DNA of 64,000 bases, taken from NCBI RefSeq assembly GCF_028769735.1, contig NC_088171.1:69085216-69149215 (forward strand), in the 5' to 3' direction. Below are positions 23,501 to 32,835 of the stretch, one piece after another (position 1 is the stretch's first letter; every line of letters begins with the position of its first letter). The position numbers and the translations under genes are program-made. This stretch comes from Zonotrichia leucophrys gambelii (Eukaryota > Chordata > Aves > Passeriformes > Passerellidae). The notes beneath the pieces are model-generated. The model had not been told where the DNA came from. It saw nothing but the letters and a program-made list of their open reading frames with translations, and made no database searches.

Positions 23501-26500
23501 CACTTCTGTACAGTGCCTTGAGACCCCACTGACGGGCAGGCCTGCTCATCTATGCTCAGCCTCTTTGTTTAGCATCCCCTCCACATAGGCTGCATGTCAA
23601 GAGAAGGTGCAGAGGTCCCCCAGGGTTTGACATACAGGGTGAGGCTTTCTCAGAAAGTCTCCTTCTGAGAATCAACATTTCCAGTTCAAAAATCTCAGAT
23701 TTTCTTCTTTTTTTTTTTTTCCCAGAAAAGAAAAGGGGACTAAAACACCTTAAGGACTCTTTAAATAAGGGGAGTTAAACACCTTAAAAAATGCTTTCCC
23801 AGGATGAAGTACTGTAGGAGCAATGCAGTAACAAACTACAGAGGAACAAAATGTACCTTTGTGTATCAGATTTGATGGACCTGTCCTTGCCCAGTTTTTC
23901 CAAGGTCTGTTCTGCTGAGCAGCCATGATTCCCTGAGGGGATCTATGGTGTAGCCTCACTTGCTATGCAAGAGTGGCCTGAGACCCGTGGTTTGCAAGAT
24001 GCTGTGCCCACATCCTCATCAGCTGGCAGAATTTGCTCTCTTTCCCAGACTTGGGGTGCGTGGCAGAAAGAGCTCAGCCCTGAGCAAGCTGTGGCGCATT
24101 TTAGAAGATGTAACCAAAGAGCTCCCAAATACCTTTTGCTCTCCTGACAGCTGATACATTCAGCAGGGACAAAAGCAGGTGTTAACTTTCACTGGATCCC
24201 AGCCAGACAGTCCCTGCCTGGGACTGCACAAAGCAGTTCTTTCTTCAGGCAGGGCTTGGGACGTGTGTGTAGAAAGGTGAGAGAGCACTGGCTACAAAGT
24301 TCCAGCACTTTCCCCAGTGCTCCTGTCAGGCATGATGTGTCCCCTAGTGTGGTGCAATGGTGTCTGTGAGTGATGTGGCCTCCTTGCTGGCCAGGACAGG
24401 CCACGTGAGCTTGTGCAACCCTGGTCAGAGATGCCAGCCCTGCCCACAGGAGGAGGCGAGCAGGGATCCAGTGAGAGATGTACTGTCATCGTGGCCAGAA
24501 ACAGTTTCCTTGAGCTTTGTTTAGATTTACTGGGGTTTCTGCAAGTGCCTGATAGACACTGTTTGCTCCTGGAAACCTTGCTGCCATCCAGCTGTGAGAG
24601 GATTGAGCAAACAGCCCTGGCTTAAGGAGTGTCTTGCCGTCCTTGGCATCAGCTGTTCTTGCCCAGAGTGGTCAAGCTGGGAGTTACAACAGAGGTTGCA
24701 GACTGATCACATGCAGAGGCTTGGCACAGAGATGGGAGCACTTCTAGTTCTTTCCTCTCTTGTCCTGTGCTTCTCCAGTGCCCAAGCCCCACTGCACAAG
24801 ATGTTTGGCAGCTTGAGGAACACTGCCTGTGTCCACTTGTCTGTGAAACATGAGAGGGAAGAGGCTGGTGCCTAAAAGACTGACCAAAGATTTTGGTTTT
24901 TTCATGGGTTTTGCCTTTTCTGTGGTATCTGAGCATAAAAGAATCAGAGATCACTGCCATTTATTGACATGACATTATGGGTTTTTTCATATGTGTTTGT
25001 ATCTCAGGTGCTTGGGGAATGGATTTTATAAATACCACTTTTAAATTAGTATTACAAAATTACTCTAATTTCTATTGAGGGAGAAGAGTAATATAAACTT
25101 CATTGATTGTTTTCTTCCTTAGAAGTTTGACCTCATTCTTACTTTTTATGAACACACTTGTCTTGCCAGGTATGAGTGACAGTGTCAAAGACAAATTCTC
25201 TGTTGCATTTTCCATCGTGGGTATGTTCTCTTCGCATGCTGTTGGAAGCCTCAGCGTGTTCTTCTGTGCTGAAATCACACCCACAGTAATCAGGTGAGAC
25301 TTTGAAGCCCCCTTCAAGAGATGGGACAAAATTATCCTCATTTAATTGATAATGGGCTGTGTAACCTAACACATTGTATGGGAGCACGTCATTGGAGACC
25401 TCACAGCAACTTGGGGGCTGCTTTTTGCAGTGGCTGCAGTCAGCCTGTGCAAGTAAATGCATGTCTGTGTATAGAGAGGCTTTGTTTTCCATGGCTCCAC
25501 CTTGTGTCCCGTCGTGGTGATGATCAGCAGGCCTGGCAGCACATGAATTGCAGCTTGGCAGGGTCTTAAATACTCAGCTGAAGCAGTTTGTGTGGTTGAG
25601 CATTGTCATTGCTTCACTAACGCTGCAGGGTTTGTTCAAGCAGCAGTTGGGTGAGTCTGCATCCTGATATTAAAGGAGGAATTCCACGACTGTGCAGAGC
25701 TGCCAGCAATCCCTGCCTGCATAGGACAGGTTAACCAGGACAGCTGCAGGGTGCTTCAGTGGAGGGAAGGTATTGAAACATATGGTATAAATGCTTTTGG
25801 TGCATAGAGGTTCTCTGTAAGCCTGCCTCATTGCCTTTACTGCAGACAAAGCTGTCTTTCTCTTCACAATCAGACCTGTCTTAGCAGAGGCTCAAAATTT
25901 TTCTAAAGAGGAGCACTTTCATCCTGGGAAATAGGAGAAATCAGACAAATTATCTTTGTTGGAGAGTTTCCCATAACACATCTTTGTATGGTGAGGGGTT
26001 TGTATCATTTTGTACATGCACTATCTTTCACAGCACAAAGGTTGTGCTTCTGTGTTCTGGATTATGCTTTCAGCAATGCCACAGCAATTCAGGAGTTTGC
26101 TCTGATTTCACTGAATTTCCCAAGAATGTAGGTCATATGGGTGGGAGGGAGAGAGAGAGAGTAGAGGAAAGAGGATGCTTTTATTTTGTCCCCTCCAAAT
26201 TATATGCTTTTTCAACTTTTTTGCAAAAGTATTATTGCAAAACTGTCATCTGAGTAGCCAGAGTCTCCTTGCTTCCTGGCCTTTTTTTCAGGCTATCTAA
26301 ATTTGTGAAAGTATTTTATGGATAACATTCATTCCACTGGAAAAGGCAGTGTGAGGAGTGAGATTAAACAGCAGCCTGAAAGACTAACAGCTATTTATTT
26401 ATGTGTGTGTCAATCAGTTTGGTGTTTTTATGCCTTTTTAATTTTCTCCTTGGCTCTGTTTGAAAGACACACAGATAAAGAATTGACCATGTCAGCCAGA

Positions 26501-29500
26501 AGAGAATCTGCCAAGTAGGGTCAGATGTGCAGTCTGAACTTAGCAAGCTTTTTTCCCTTAAATCACTTGTGTTGCTACAGGGAGGGGGACAAAATCCTGG
26601 CTGGGAGCCAAAATTCTTCTTCCCCTGACTCTGCTGGGTGACACCAGGCAAGTGACAACAGCTAGATATGCCTCAGGGTCCCTGTTTATTTATAGAAATG
26701 ATGACACTCTGCACTGCTTTGTCATCCTACCACCACAATAAGATCCCTTCAGGACTGTAATTAGGAGGTGGAACTCAGGACAGTGCATAAATCTGTCTCA
26801 TGCAGAGGTGTGCTTAAGCTGCCTTCTGTCTTGCCTTTTGGTGGGATCTGGCTACTCCCTCATGATCTGCTTTCCAAAGTGCCACCCCTGGATGCCTTTG
26901 GGAGTTGGAACTAAATGATCTTTAAGGTCCCTTCCAACCCAAACCATTGTATGATATTAATATGCTTTTAGTTGGATCTCGAGGAACCTTAAGGAAAAGG
27001 AAGGCAAAGAGAGCATTGAGGCTGTCTCTGGGCTTTCCCTGATCAAATCCATTGTCTGAAAATCCCTGGGAGTGGAAAATAGCACTGCCATTACCTGGGC
27101 TAGCAGTGGCATGGCAACAAACCCACAGCACCCATCCATCTCTGCTGCTGTGGTGCTGAGATGAATAGTTCCAAGAGGAGAACAGTCAGACCTTCATCAC
27201 CAAGAGGTGACACCTGCTCCAGCAACCTGAGCATTCCACACTGTCATGTGTCACAGAAGGGTCCTTGGGATCTGTGCACTGCCCCCCAGTCTCCTGGCAG
27301 TAGGCAGGGGGGCTTCATCAGGAGCTATCCTTATTTGTACCTGGGACTTCAGTGCAGACCTCCACGCAAATGCTGAATGAAAGCACCAAGTGTCACTGAT
27401 AATCCACATGGAATAATCTTCACACCCTACAGCCTGCATATCTACTAAATGGGAGTAGGCTGAACAAAACACAGCATGTCCTCTCCTCATCCTCCACATT
27501 CTCAGTTACTATCAAGTGGAAGATGGTTCTGGCTTTTTCTCTCAGTGTCCTGCTTTTGTGCCCACCCAGCCAAAGAGTGGGCAGGATGGCTGAATTAGGG
27601 CTTTTTCCCATCAATAGCTGCCTCAAGCTGGATTTCCAGTGGTTGAGGAAACTTTCCTTTGTGACCACCCAGGAGCCGCATGGCTCAGTCACATTCACAC
27701 AGAGGCTCTGCACCAGGTCACAGCCTCTCCTCTTGGGGTCCCACCCCCAGGGATCAATCTGCAGCTGACCCACACCTTGCCCACCCAGCTACCTGCACTG
27801 AGTGTATTCCTCAACACAGTGGGATGCAGGACTGTTTACTGGGACCTGAATAAGGCCTGGCTTCTCAAAGGTGGTACTTGCTCCATGAGGCCAAGGGTAT
27901 GCTGGTGTATTACTTGAATCTCTGGCCTAGGACTGAGTGCACAAGATATCCCTTAAGTACAAGCAGGGAAAAGCTGTGGAGGTTTTCAGGGACTGACTTT
28001 GAGAAGTGGCTGAGCTGATAAACCTGGTCTGATTTCAATGCTGGCTCTGCTTTGTGCAGGAGGCTGGACCAGGTGCTCTCCCAAAGCCTCCATTAGCCTG
28101 GACATCTCCCTGGCTCACTTGTACTCTGAGCCATGTTGTGTGTTGACCCATTTGCTCAATGCAGACACGGCTCCTGAAGACAGGAGTAACAATCCTCTGC
28201 TCTCCTGAGGAGTGCTGAGAAGGACAAGACCCTTCCCTTAGAATGTCAGTGAGGATGTCTTGCTGCTCTCTGGCAAAACACTGAGGTAGCAAGCAAGGAA
28301 ATTCTACCCTATCAGCAAGCAGGACCTCTCTGAGGACAGAATTTTGAATTTTGTGGTTTGTCCACATTAGTACCATAAACCTCATGCAAACCATTTCTCC
28401 CCAGTGTCAGTGGGGGAGCAGGAGTTGGGAAAGTGGTCCTGATTGATCATCCATGGGGCCATGCCGTAGGGAAGCCCCCCCAGAGCAGGCACTGGCAGGC
28501 AGAGGTGCAAGGGAGAAGGCTGGGATCACTGTGGGTGCCAGCAGCCCTCGCACTCCCTCTCCAGGCTCCACTCTGCATCTGGAGAGTGTCTGAAGTGCAG
28601 ACACTGGCCCCTGCCATGGAATTCCTTGTGCTGAGGAGGAGCAATACCCCAAAGCACTCATAATGTTTTTCTTTTCCACCTGCTACCCCTTGTCACCTGC
28701 AAAAACAGTGTGAATCATGAGCTTGCTGCCTCTTTTATCCTATAGCTGTTTTCCTGATGTGCACGGAAACAACAGAAAGTTCCTGAGAGTATTTTCAATT
28801 TTCTCCCTTTTTTTTCCCTTCACATTTCACATCTGCAGTGTAGTTAAACTTTAAAGAAACCCCTTTTAAGACACACTCTGAAATGCACTTTCGAGCATTC
28901 CTCTGCCAGGTTTTGATGGCACTGGAAAAAGTAATGCCTACTCTAATTACTGACGTCATATGGAAAAACTTTTTCCCCCCCTGTAAATCTGAAGCCACTT
29001 GACCCATAAATGACAGAGCCGCCTTTGTTGCAGCCTTTTCCCGTTTTCTTTCAGCTTGCTTGGTGTCCTTCTACAGCAGCATTTAAAACTCACCTCAGGT
29101 CCTTCTCAGGGGGGTTGAGATACAATTTAGCCATTGCAATCACTGATGTAAATGAGCCAGGCTTTTGTTGCTCCAGAGCCAGCTTGGAGAGAGATCTGCC
29201 ATGCATTTGGGACTGGTTGTGTCAATTACTCATGTGAGTGTATTAATGAAGTTGCAGGGAGGCCAGTTGCACAATAGTTGCATTCAGCTGGGTTTCTAAA
29301 TTGCCATCGGAAAGCTGGCAAGTTTTTAATAAGGGCTTTTGCAGCATTTGGGGAAGTCACTGTTGTCTGTGAAAGATGCTTTGCTGAGTCTGAAGAATTG
29401 GAACATACATATGTGAATTTTTGATCCAGTCAGTGTCCCAAGAGCATCTTTTGAAACCCATGTTTGCTGTCCTTCAGCTGTCAAGCAAGCAGCAGTGGAT

Positions 29501-30990
29501 TTTGGAAAGGATTGAGTGAAGATTAGCTTTAACACTGTGGTTGGCTGAGTGAATTTGGCATTTGTAGGTTTATTTGTACAGTGATTTCCAGGATGCTTAA
29601 TAGTCAGGGAAGCTGGTTTTATGCCAAATATTTGACATAAAGCAGTCCATTTGCCCTCTGCAAGCCGTCTTCTGTAAGGGCCAGTTGTTGTGGATAGTTA
29701 CAGTTCTGCACTGGGCCAGGAACTGAACCCCTCTGATCTGCAGAGGGTTTGGGAATAGATGGCATCTCCCAGAGGAAGTGTAGGAAGTGTGCTGCCCTCA
29801 CAGGCTTGGTAGGGAAGCAGGGTGCCAGTGATTAAACTCACAGGGAGGTCTCCCTCTGCAGGCAGCAGTCTTTGGAAAATGAAGGAGGAGCTGCCACTCT
29901 CACAGATTTTATTAAAATGAGTCATTTAAGGACAACCCTCTGCTGGCAGGAGACCTCAGTTGTGTAACAGCAGAAGGGTATGGCCTGAACCAGAGAAACA
30001 CCTGCAGTGCCTCTTCTGTGTGGGGACACCCAGCAGTGACAGCCCCAGGACTGTGAGGTGTGCCAGGCCTCCTGCACCAGCCTCTCCAGAGATGCTGATG
30101 AGCAAGACAAGGAATTGCAAGGGAGTTTTTTTGCTTAGCCGAGCATCAGGAGAGAGCACTGAACTGGCCTTTCACAAGCAGCTTCTGTGCCTCTAGCTGG
30201 AGGAAGATGAGTCTATTTTCACGCTTATTTTTTTTCTGGAAATTATGCATTTTGTTACATTTCCACTGTGTTGAGAAGTTCCAGCCATAACATGATTTTA
30301 TGTAAAAAATATTCCAGCAGTCTGTGTTTGGTATAATGGATTGTAAAGTCGAATCTCCTGCCTCCACTGCTGAGTGGTGCCAGGTACTTAGAGGCAGCCA
30401 AAATTGACTTCTGCACTTACTGCTCCTTGGTGCGTCTGGTCTAAGAGGAGAAGGGTGGCATGCTAAGCAAAATCTGGTTTTCCCTCACTGAATGTGAGAA
30501 TACTTGGAACTGGGAGTACTTTAGAGTGCTGTCTGCACACCCACATGGTAAAGCCTCTCTTTTTCCTATGTGGGGCAGCTAAAGGGGTGTGAAATGATAC
30601 TTGAGTGTGATTATTTCCCCCTGTGCTTGTGCTTGCAGGGGCGGTGGGCTGGGGCTGGTGCTGGCCAGCGCGGGCTTCGGCCGCCTGACCGCCCCCATCA
30701 TGGAGCTGCACAACCAGAAAGGTTACTTCCTCCACCACGTCATCTTCGCCTGCTGCACCCTCATCTGCATCATCTGCATCCTGCTGCTGCCCGAGAGCAA
30801 GAACCAGCACCTGCCTGAGAACATCCCAGACGGGGAACACTACACGCGGCAGCCGCTGCTGCCGCACAAGAAGGGCGAGCAGCCCCTGCTCCTGACAAAC
30901 TCTGAACTCAAGGATTACTCTGGCCTCCACGACTCGGCAGCTGTGAGCGACGGCATCTCCGAGAACACCACTGCCAACGGCATGAAGTAG
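5388..30990 (+). CDS. SLC22A23: SLC22A23, C-terminal half (six coding exons, gene span; partial at 5' end)
   Basis: This is an orphan organic-ion transporter of solute carrier family 22 (major facilitator superfamily), a plasma-membrane protein with no firmly assigned substrate. Six exons join in one frame, at 5388-5515, 17397-17499, 20485-20717, 23343-23375, 25170-25293 and 30639-30990, all with AG/GT borders. They encode about 324 residues, against roughly 690 in the human protein as I remember it. The visible part starts at the SLC22 family motif PESLRWL after membrane segment 6, runs through the cytosolic loop and segments 7-12, and ends with a hydrophilic tail containing HYTRQPLLPHKKGEQPLLL. 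The MFS loop motif GRRGG lies between segments 8 and 9. The four upstream exons, including start codon, extracellular loop and segments 1-6, are not in the first 5.4 kb and must lie further upstream. PSMG4 and a beta-tubulin gene downstream match the vertebrate synteny block. Identity rests on near-identity with the remembered mammalian protein; no search was run. Confidence 0.96.
11831..11866. repeat. 15-bp direct repeat, 21-bp period
   Basis: GCATAGGATGGACGA occurs at 11831-11845 and identically at 11852-11866, separated by six bases. It is an intronic two-copy minisatellite, probably a local duplication. Confidence 0.8.
14758..14812. repeat. Pyrimidine-rich and TTTG simple repeat
   Basis: T- and C-rich runs grade into TTTG repeats (about 14780-14808) inside the long SLC22A23 intron. 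Confidence 0.8.
16393..16416. repeat. A24 homopolymer in an SLC22A23 intron
   Basis: Twenty-four consecutive A residues follow CTGCTGCCTT. No AATAAA occurs in the preceding 150 bases and no flanking target duplication is evident, so a retroposed copy is not supported. Confidence 0.9.
17397..17499 (+). CDS. SLC22A23: SLC22A23 coding exon (likely exon 6): loop to segment 7
   Basis: The exon is 103 nt, with acceptor TTTCAG and donor GTAAGT. The joined codon G|AG gives E, then LEKEITRRPKKVCIVKVVGT and RNLWKNIVVLCVNS. The basic stretch RRPKK closes the cytosolic loop, and NIVVLCVNS begins membrane segment 7. It leaves two bases (TC) that combine with G of the next exon to make serine. Confidence 0.95.
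17500..20484 (+). other. SLC22A23: SLC22A23 intron, 3.0 kb
   Basis: Spliced between GTAAGT and CCCCAG. It holds a consensus POU octamer (ATTTGCAT, 18686-18693) in an AT-rich neighbourhood and T-rich runs near 19.49 and 19.77 kb. I see no gene in it. Confidence 0.8.
20485..20717 (+). CDS. SLC22A23: SLC22A23 coding exon (likely exon 7): segments 7-9
   Basis: The exon is 233 nt, with acceptor CCCCAG and donor GTAAGT. It encodes LTGYGIHHCFAKSMMGHEAK, then YYTMAGIALASCLAMCPVVG (segment 8), the loop motif LGRRGG, and LLLFMILTALASLLQLGLLN (segment 9). Its codons are more GC-rich than the flanking intron. The antisense 153-aa frame across it is a shadow. Confidence 0.96.
20718..23342 (+). other. SLC22A23: SLC22A23 intron, 2.6 kb, upstream of the 33-nt exon
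   Basis: Contains a perfect 12-bp inverted repeat at 21221-21249 followed by a 10-bp direct repeat, a (GA)6 run near 22649, a strong T12-CAG decoy acceptor at 23242-23256, and the C/T-rich tract 23283-23320 serving the small exon. No gene is supported. Confidence 0.8.
21221..21264. repeat. Perfect 12-bp inverted repeat plus adjoining direct repeat
   Basis: The arm TATACATTCACA (21221-21232) is followed by a five-base loop GTCCA and its exact reverse complement TGTGAATGTATA (21238-21249). A 10-bp direct repeat GTATACACAT (21245-21254 and 21255-21264) overlaps the right arm. It lies in an SLC22A23 intron. The stem is too short for a microRNA precursor on its own. Confidence 0.8.
23343..23375 (+). 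CDS. SLC22A23: SLC22A23 33-nt coding exon (likely exon 8)
   Basis: This very small exon has acceptor GGATCCAG and donor GTATGG. Joined with the preceding T it reads LIGKYSQLPDS plus one base, which matches the short linker between segments 9 and 10 of the mammalian protein as I remember it. Thirty-three bases is a multiple of three, and the flanking phases are compatible, so skipping would remove 11 residues without a frameshift. The pyrimidine tract lies unusually far upstream of the AG (about 23283-23320). Confidence 0.92.
23376..25169 (+). other. SLC22A23: SLC22A23 intron, 1.8 kb
   Basis: Unique sequence between the 33-nt exon and the segment-10 exon. A pyrimidine run lies at about 23701-23722, and nothing else is recognisable. 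Confidence 0.78.
25170..25293 (+). CDS. SLC22A23: SLC22A23 coding exon (likely exon 9): segment 10
   Basis: The exon is 124 nt, with acceptor CTTGCCAG and donor GTGAGA. After the split glycine codon it reads MSDSVKDKFSVAFSIVGMFS, SHAVGSLSVFFCAEITPTVI and a split arginine (AG|G). This is segment 10 and the conserved AEITPTVIR stretch that precedes segment 11 in SLC22 proteins (compare AELYPTVIR in the OAT/OCT branches). Confidence 0.96.
26898..26956 (+). mobile_element. CR1 LINE, 3'-terminal fragment
   Basis: The stretch TTGGAACTAAATGATCTTTA followed by AGGTCCCTTCCAACCCAAAC and CATTGTATGAT matches the conserved 3' end of avian CR1 elements (TTGGACTAGATGATCTT, then AGGTCCCTTCCAACCC, then a CATTCTATGATT-type tail) with several substitutions. 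It is heavily 5'-truncated, as is usual for CR1, and lies in sense orientation in the last SLC22A23 intron. It is the clearest sign that the genome is avian or reptilian. Confidence 0.85.
28951..28959. promoter_or_regulatory. Perfect CRE in the last SLC22A23 intron
   Basis: TGACGTCAT lies just after CTCTAATTAC (TAATTA homeodomain core) in a conserved-looking stretch at 28.86-29.0 kb. It could be an intronic enhancer; this is a motif-level inference. Confidence 0.35.
30639..30990 (+). CDS. SLC22A23: SLC22A23 terminal coding exon: segments 11-12 and cytosolic tail
   Basis: The acceptor is GCTTGCAG and the exon ends in TAG at 30988-30990. It encodes GGGLGLVLASAGFGRLTAPI (segment 11), GYFLHHVIFACCTLICIICI (segment 12), LLLPES, and a hydrophilic tail with HYTRQPLLPHKKGEQPLLL ending NGMK. 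It is 352 nt, with GC-rich third positions. Two points differ from mammalian orthologs as I recall them: Gly instead of Cys right after the exon junction (R-G-G-G rather than R-C-G-G), and a C-terminus ending in MK. Confidence 0.95.
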
Positions 30991-31591
30991 ATGTAACTGG
31001 GTGGATTTTTTCCCTTCTCCTTTTTTTTTTTAATTATTTTATTTCCCCGTCTTATATTTCTTCTCTTCCTTTTGTATTTTATTTGATGCTGTTGTGCGGG
31101 AGGAGTTGCACTTTGGGCAAAGGTGTTTTGCACAGATTTTACAAACCAGTGATGGAGCAGACACAAACTTAGAGGAATTCAACTCTGCTACTAAAGAAAA
31201 TTTTGGCATCTTCAACAGTCATGCAGATTACTTTTGAAAAGTTTTGGGGGAAAAGACTCATTTGAGAAAAGACCTGGCTGGCAGTAGCCCTTCAGAACTC
31301 TTTTTTTCCTGCCATTAAATATGTATATTTATTTTGATTTATTCTCAAGAAGCACTTTATTTCCTTTTCCCTTCATAGATCACAGAAATGAAGCCATCTT
31401 TTAAGAGGTGCAGCCATTCCAAGAAAGAAACCATGGGGGGAGGGGGAGTGTTGTTTTCTGTTTTGTTTTTGTGTTTCTTTAAAGGAAAGAGGGATTCACT
31501 GCAAAGTTGAATTGACTTAGACTTGTGCAACATTCTGCTGCCTGTCTAGAAAGTCCAAGTGCCCAGATTGCCTGCTGTGTTTGTATACAGT

Positions 31592-31612
31592 AAAAAAAAA
31601 AAAAAAAAAAAA
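31592..31612. repeat. SLC22A23: A21 homopolymer in the SLC22A23 3' UTR
   Basis: Twenty-one A residues in the transcribed strand, about 600 nt after the stop, with no poly(A) hexamer just upstream. It is likely to cause internal oligo-dT priming and false 3' ends in cDNA data. Confidence 0.9.
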
Positions 31613-32751
31613 GAAGAAAAAGCAAAGCAAAACCTGTTGTGACTCAAACTCTGACTGCATTTTAGGCAGCTTATATTTGTCTTTATAACCCATGTGCACT
31701 TAAAATTACTTTCTAAATTAGTCCTTTTTTGTTTTCACTGAATGCATTGGAGAAAATCCTACCCCACCAAGCTGATTTTTCAATGAGAATCAGCTTTCTG
31801 CATTTTAAGAATATATTAATCTATTTTAGGTGGTTGCCACCGGTCCTTAATTGTAATGTAGATGATGCAAATAATTTGACTAATGATGCAAAAATGAGTT
31901 TTGTCTAGAATGGTTGTAATTATCAGGAGGCCTAGGATCTCTGACTGCTCCAGGAAAAAAGCATAGACCAGCAGTGATAAATAATAAGGAGCATGGGAAA
32001 TTATCTATATATTTAATTATCTACCTTTATTCCAAAAGGCAGCATAGCTGGGATATCTGCTCCTGGGAAATGAGTGTCCTGGTATTTATTGTCCTAAATG
32101 TTTTTAGAGCCAGGGTTTGGGTTTTCAATTTAAGTGGGAAAACTGCTTAAATAACTGTTGGAAAGGAATTAATTGATAGCCTGTGAATAATGACTTACTG
32201 AGCTGTCTTGCACCCTTAGAGATGTGTTCTGGTTCTGACCCAAGAATATACAATGAATTCACCCTTATTTCCTCACTTTCCTGACTGCTCTTGTAAGATT
32301 TTAGTTCAGGAAAAAAAAGTTCAGGAAAAATTTGATTAATTCTACACAAAGCGAACATCCAGTTTACCTCCTGCTGTGCAGATGGCACTTTGATAGTGGC
32401 CACTTGACTTCTCTCCTCCAGCCCCCAAATTATTTCCTTGGGCCATTGGCTTTTGGTTCTCACTCAAGAGAATATTGTGAGGATCTAGTTCAATGCAAGG
32501 ACTCTGTAAACAGCTTTCTTGCATTGTAGTTAACTCTCCCCTCTCTCCCTCCCCGTTCTCCTTCCTCCCTCAGGCCATCCATTTGTGATTGCTCGATAGT
32601 GCAGACGTTCAAGCAGAGCAGCAGGATGTCAATGTTGTACTGACTGTCTGTATGATTGCCACTTTGTTTGATGTACATCTTGCGTTCAGAGGCAGGAAAA
32701 GTGCTCGTTTGCACTCTCCTCCTGTACCTTCCCTCCCCCTTCCTCCCTTGC

Positions 32752-32759
32752 TGTATATA
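32752..32759 (+). promoter_or_regulatory. Pumilio-type element in SLC22A23 3' UTR
   Basis: TGTATATA matches the PUM consensus TGTANATA exactly. It sits in the transcribed strand of the 3' UTR, before the possible proximal poly(A) signal, so it would be kept in both 3' UTR lengths. A single 8-mer match can occur by chance. Confidence 0.35.
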
Positions 32760-32829
32760 TTGTCAGTTAACTACTGTACCTAACAATTTCCATCCTCCAT
32801 TAGGCTGCCAATGTCCTCTTACAGCTCCC

Positions 32830-32835
32830 AATAAA
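32830..32835 (+). promoter_or_regulatory. SLC22A23: Possible proximal polyadenylation signal of SLC22A23 (AATAAA)
   Basis: A canonical AATAAA lies 1.84 kb after the stop codon, about 70 bases after the TGTATATA motif. It would give a shorter 3' UTR. The downstream GT-rich element is weak, so use is uncertain. Confidence 0.4.

Larger units (their letters stand above)
25294..30638 (+). other. SLC22A23: SLC22A23 last intron, 5.3 kb
   Basis: Contains a (GA)7 run near 26149-26162, a CR1 3' fragment at about 26898-26956, and a perfect CRE within an AT-rich island at 28951-28959. Frames up to 119 codons (for example minus strand near 28.0-28.4 kb) resemble no family I know. Confidence 0.8.

Noticed and set aside
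22960..23532. 190-codon plus-strand frame spanning the 33-nt SLC22A23 exon
   Set aside because: It crosses the exon in a different frame (DWKIQS... instead of IGKYSQ...) and mixes intron on both sides.
28060..28115. Possible second CR1 piece (GGAGGCTGGACCAGGTG)
   Set aside because: A short resemblance to the CR1 3' region, but the diagnostic AGGTCCCTTCCAACC block is absent.
30463..30930. 155-codon antisense frame over the last SLC22A23 exon
   Set aside because: Shadow of the terminal coding exon, caused by G/C third positions.
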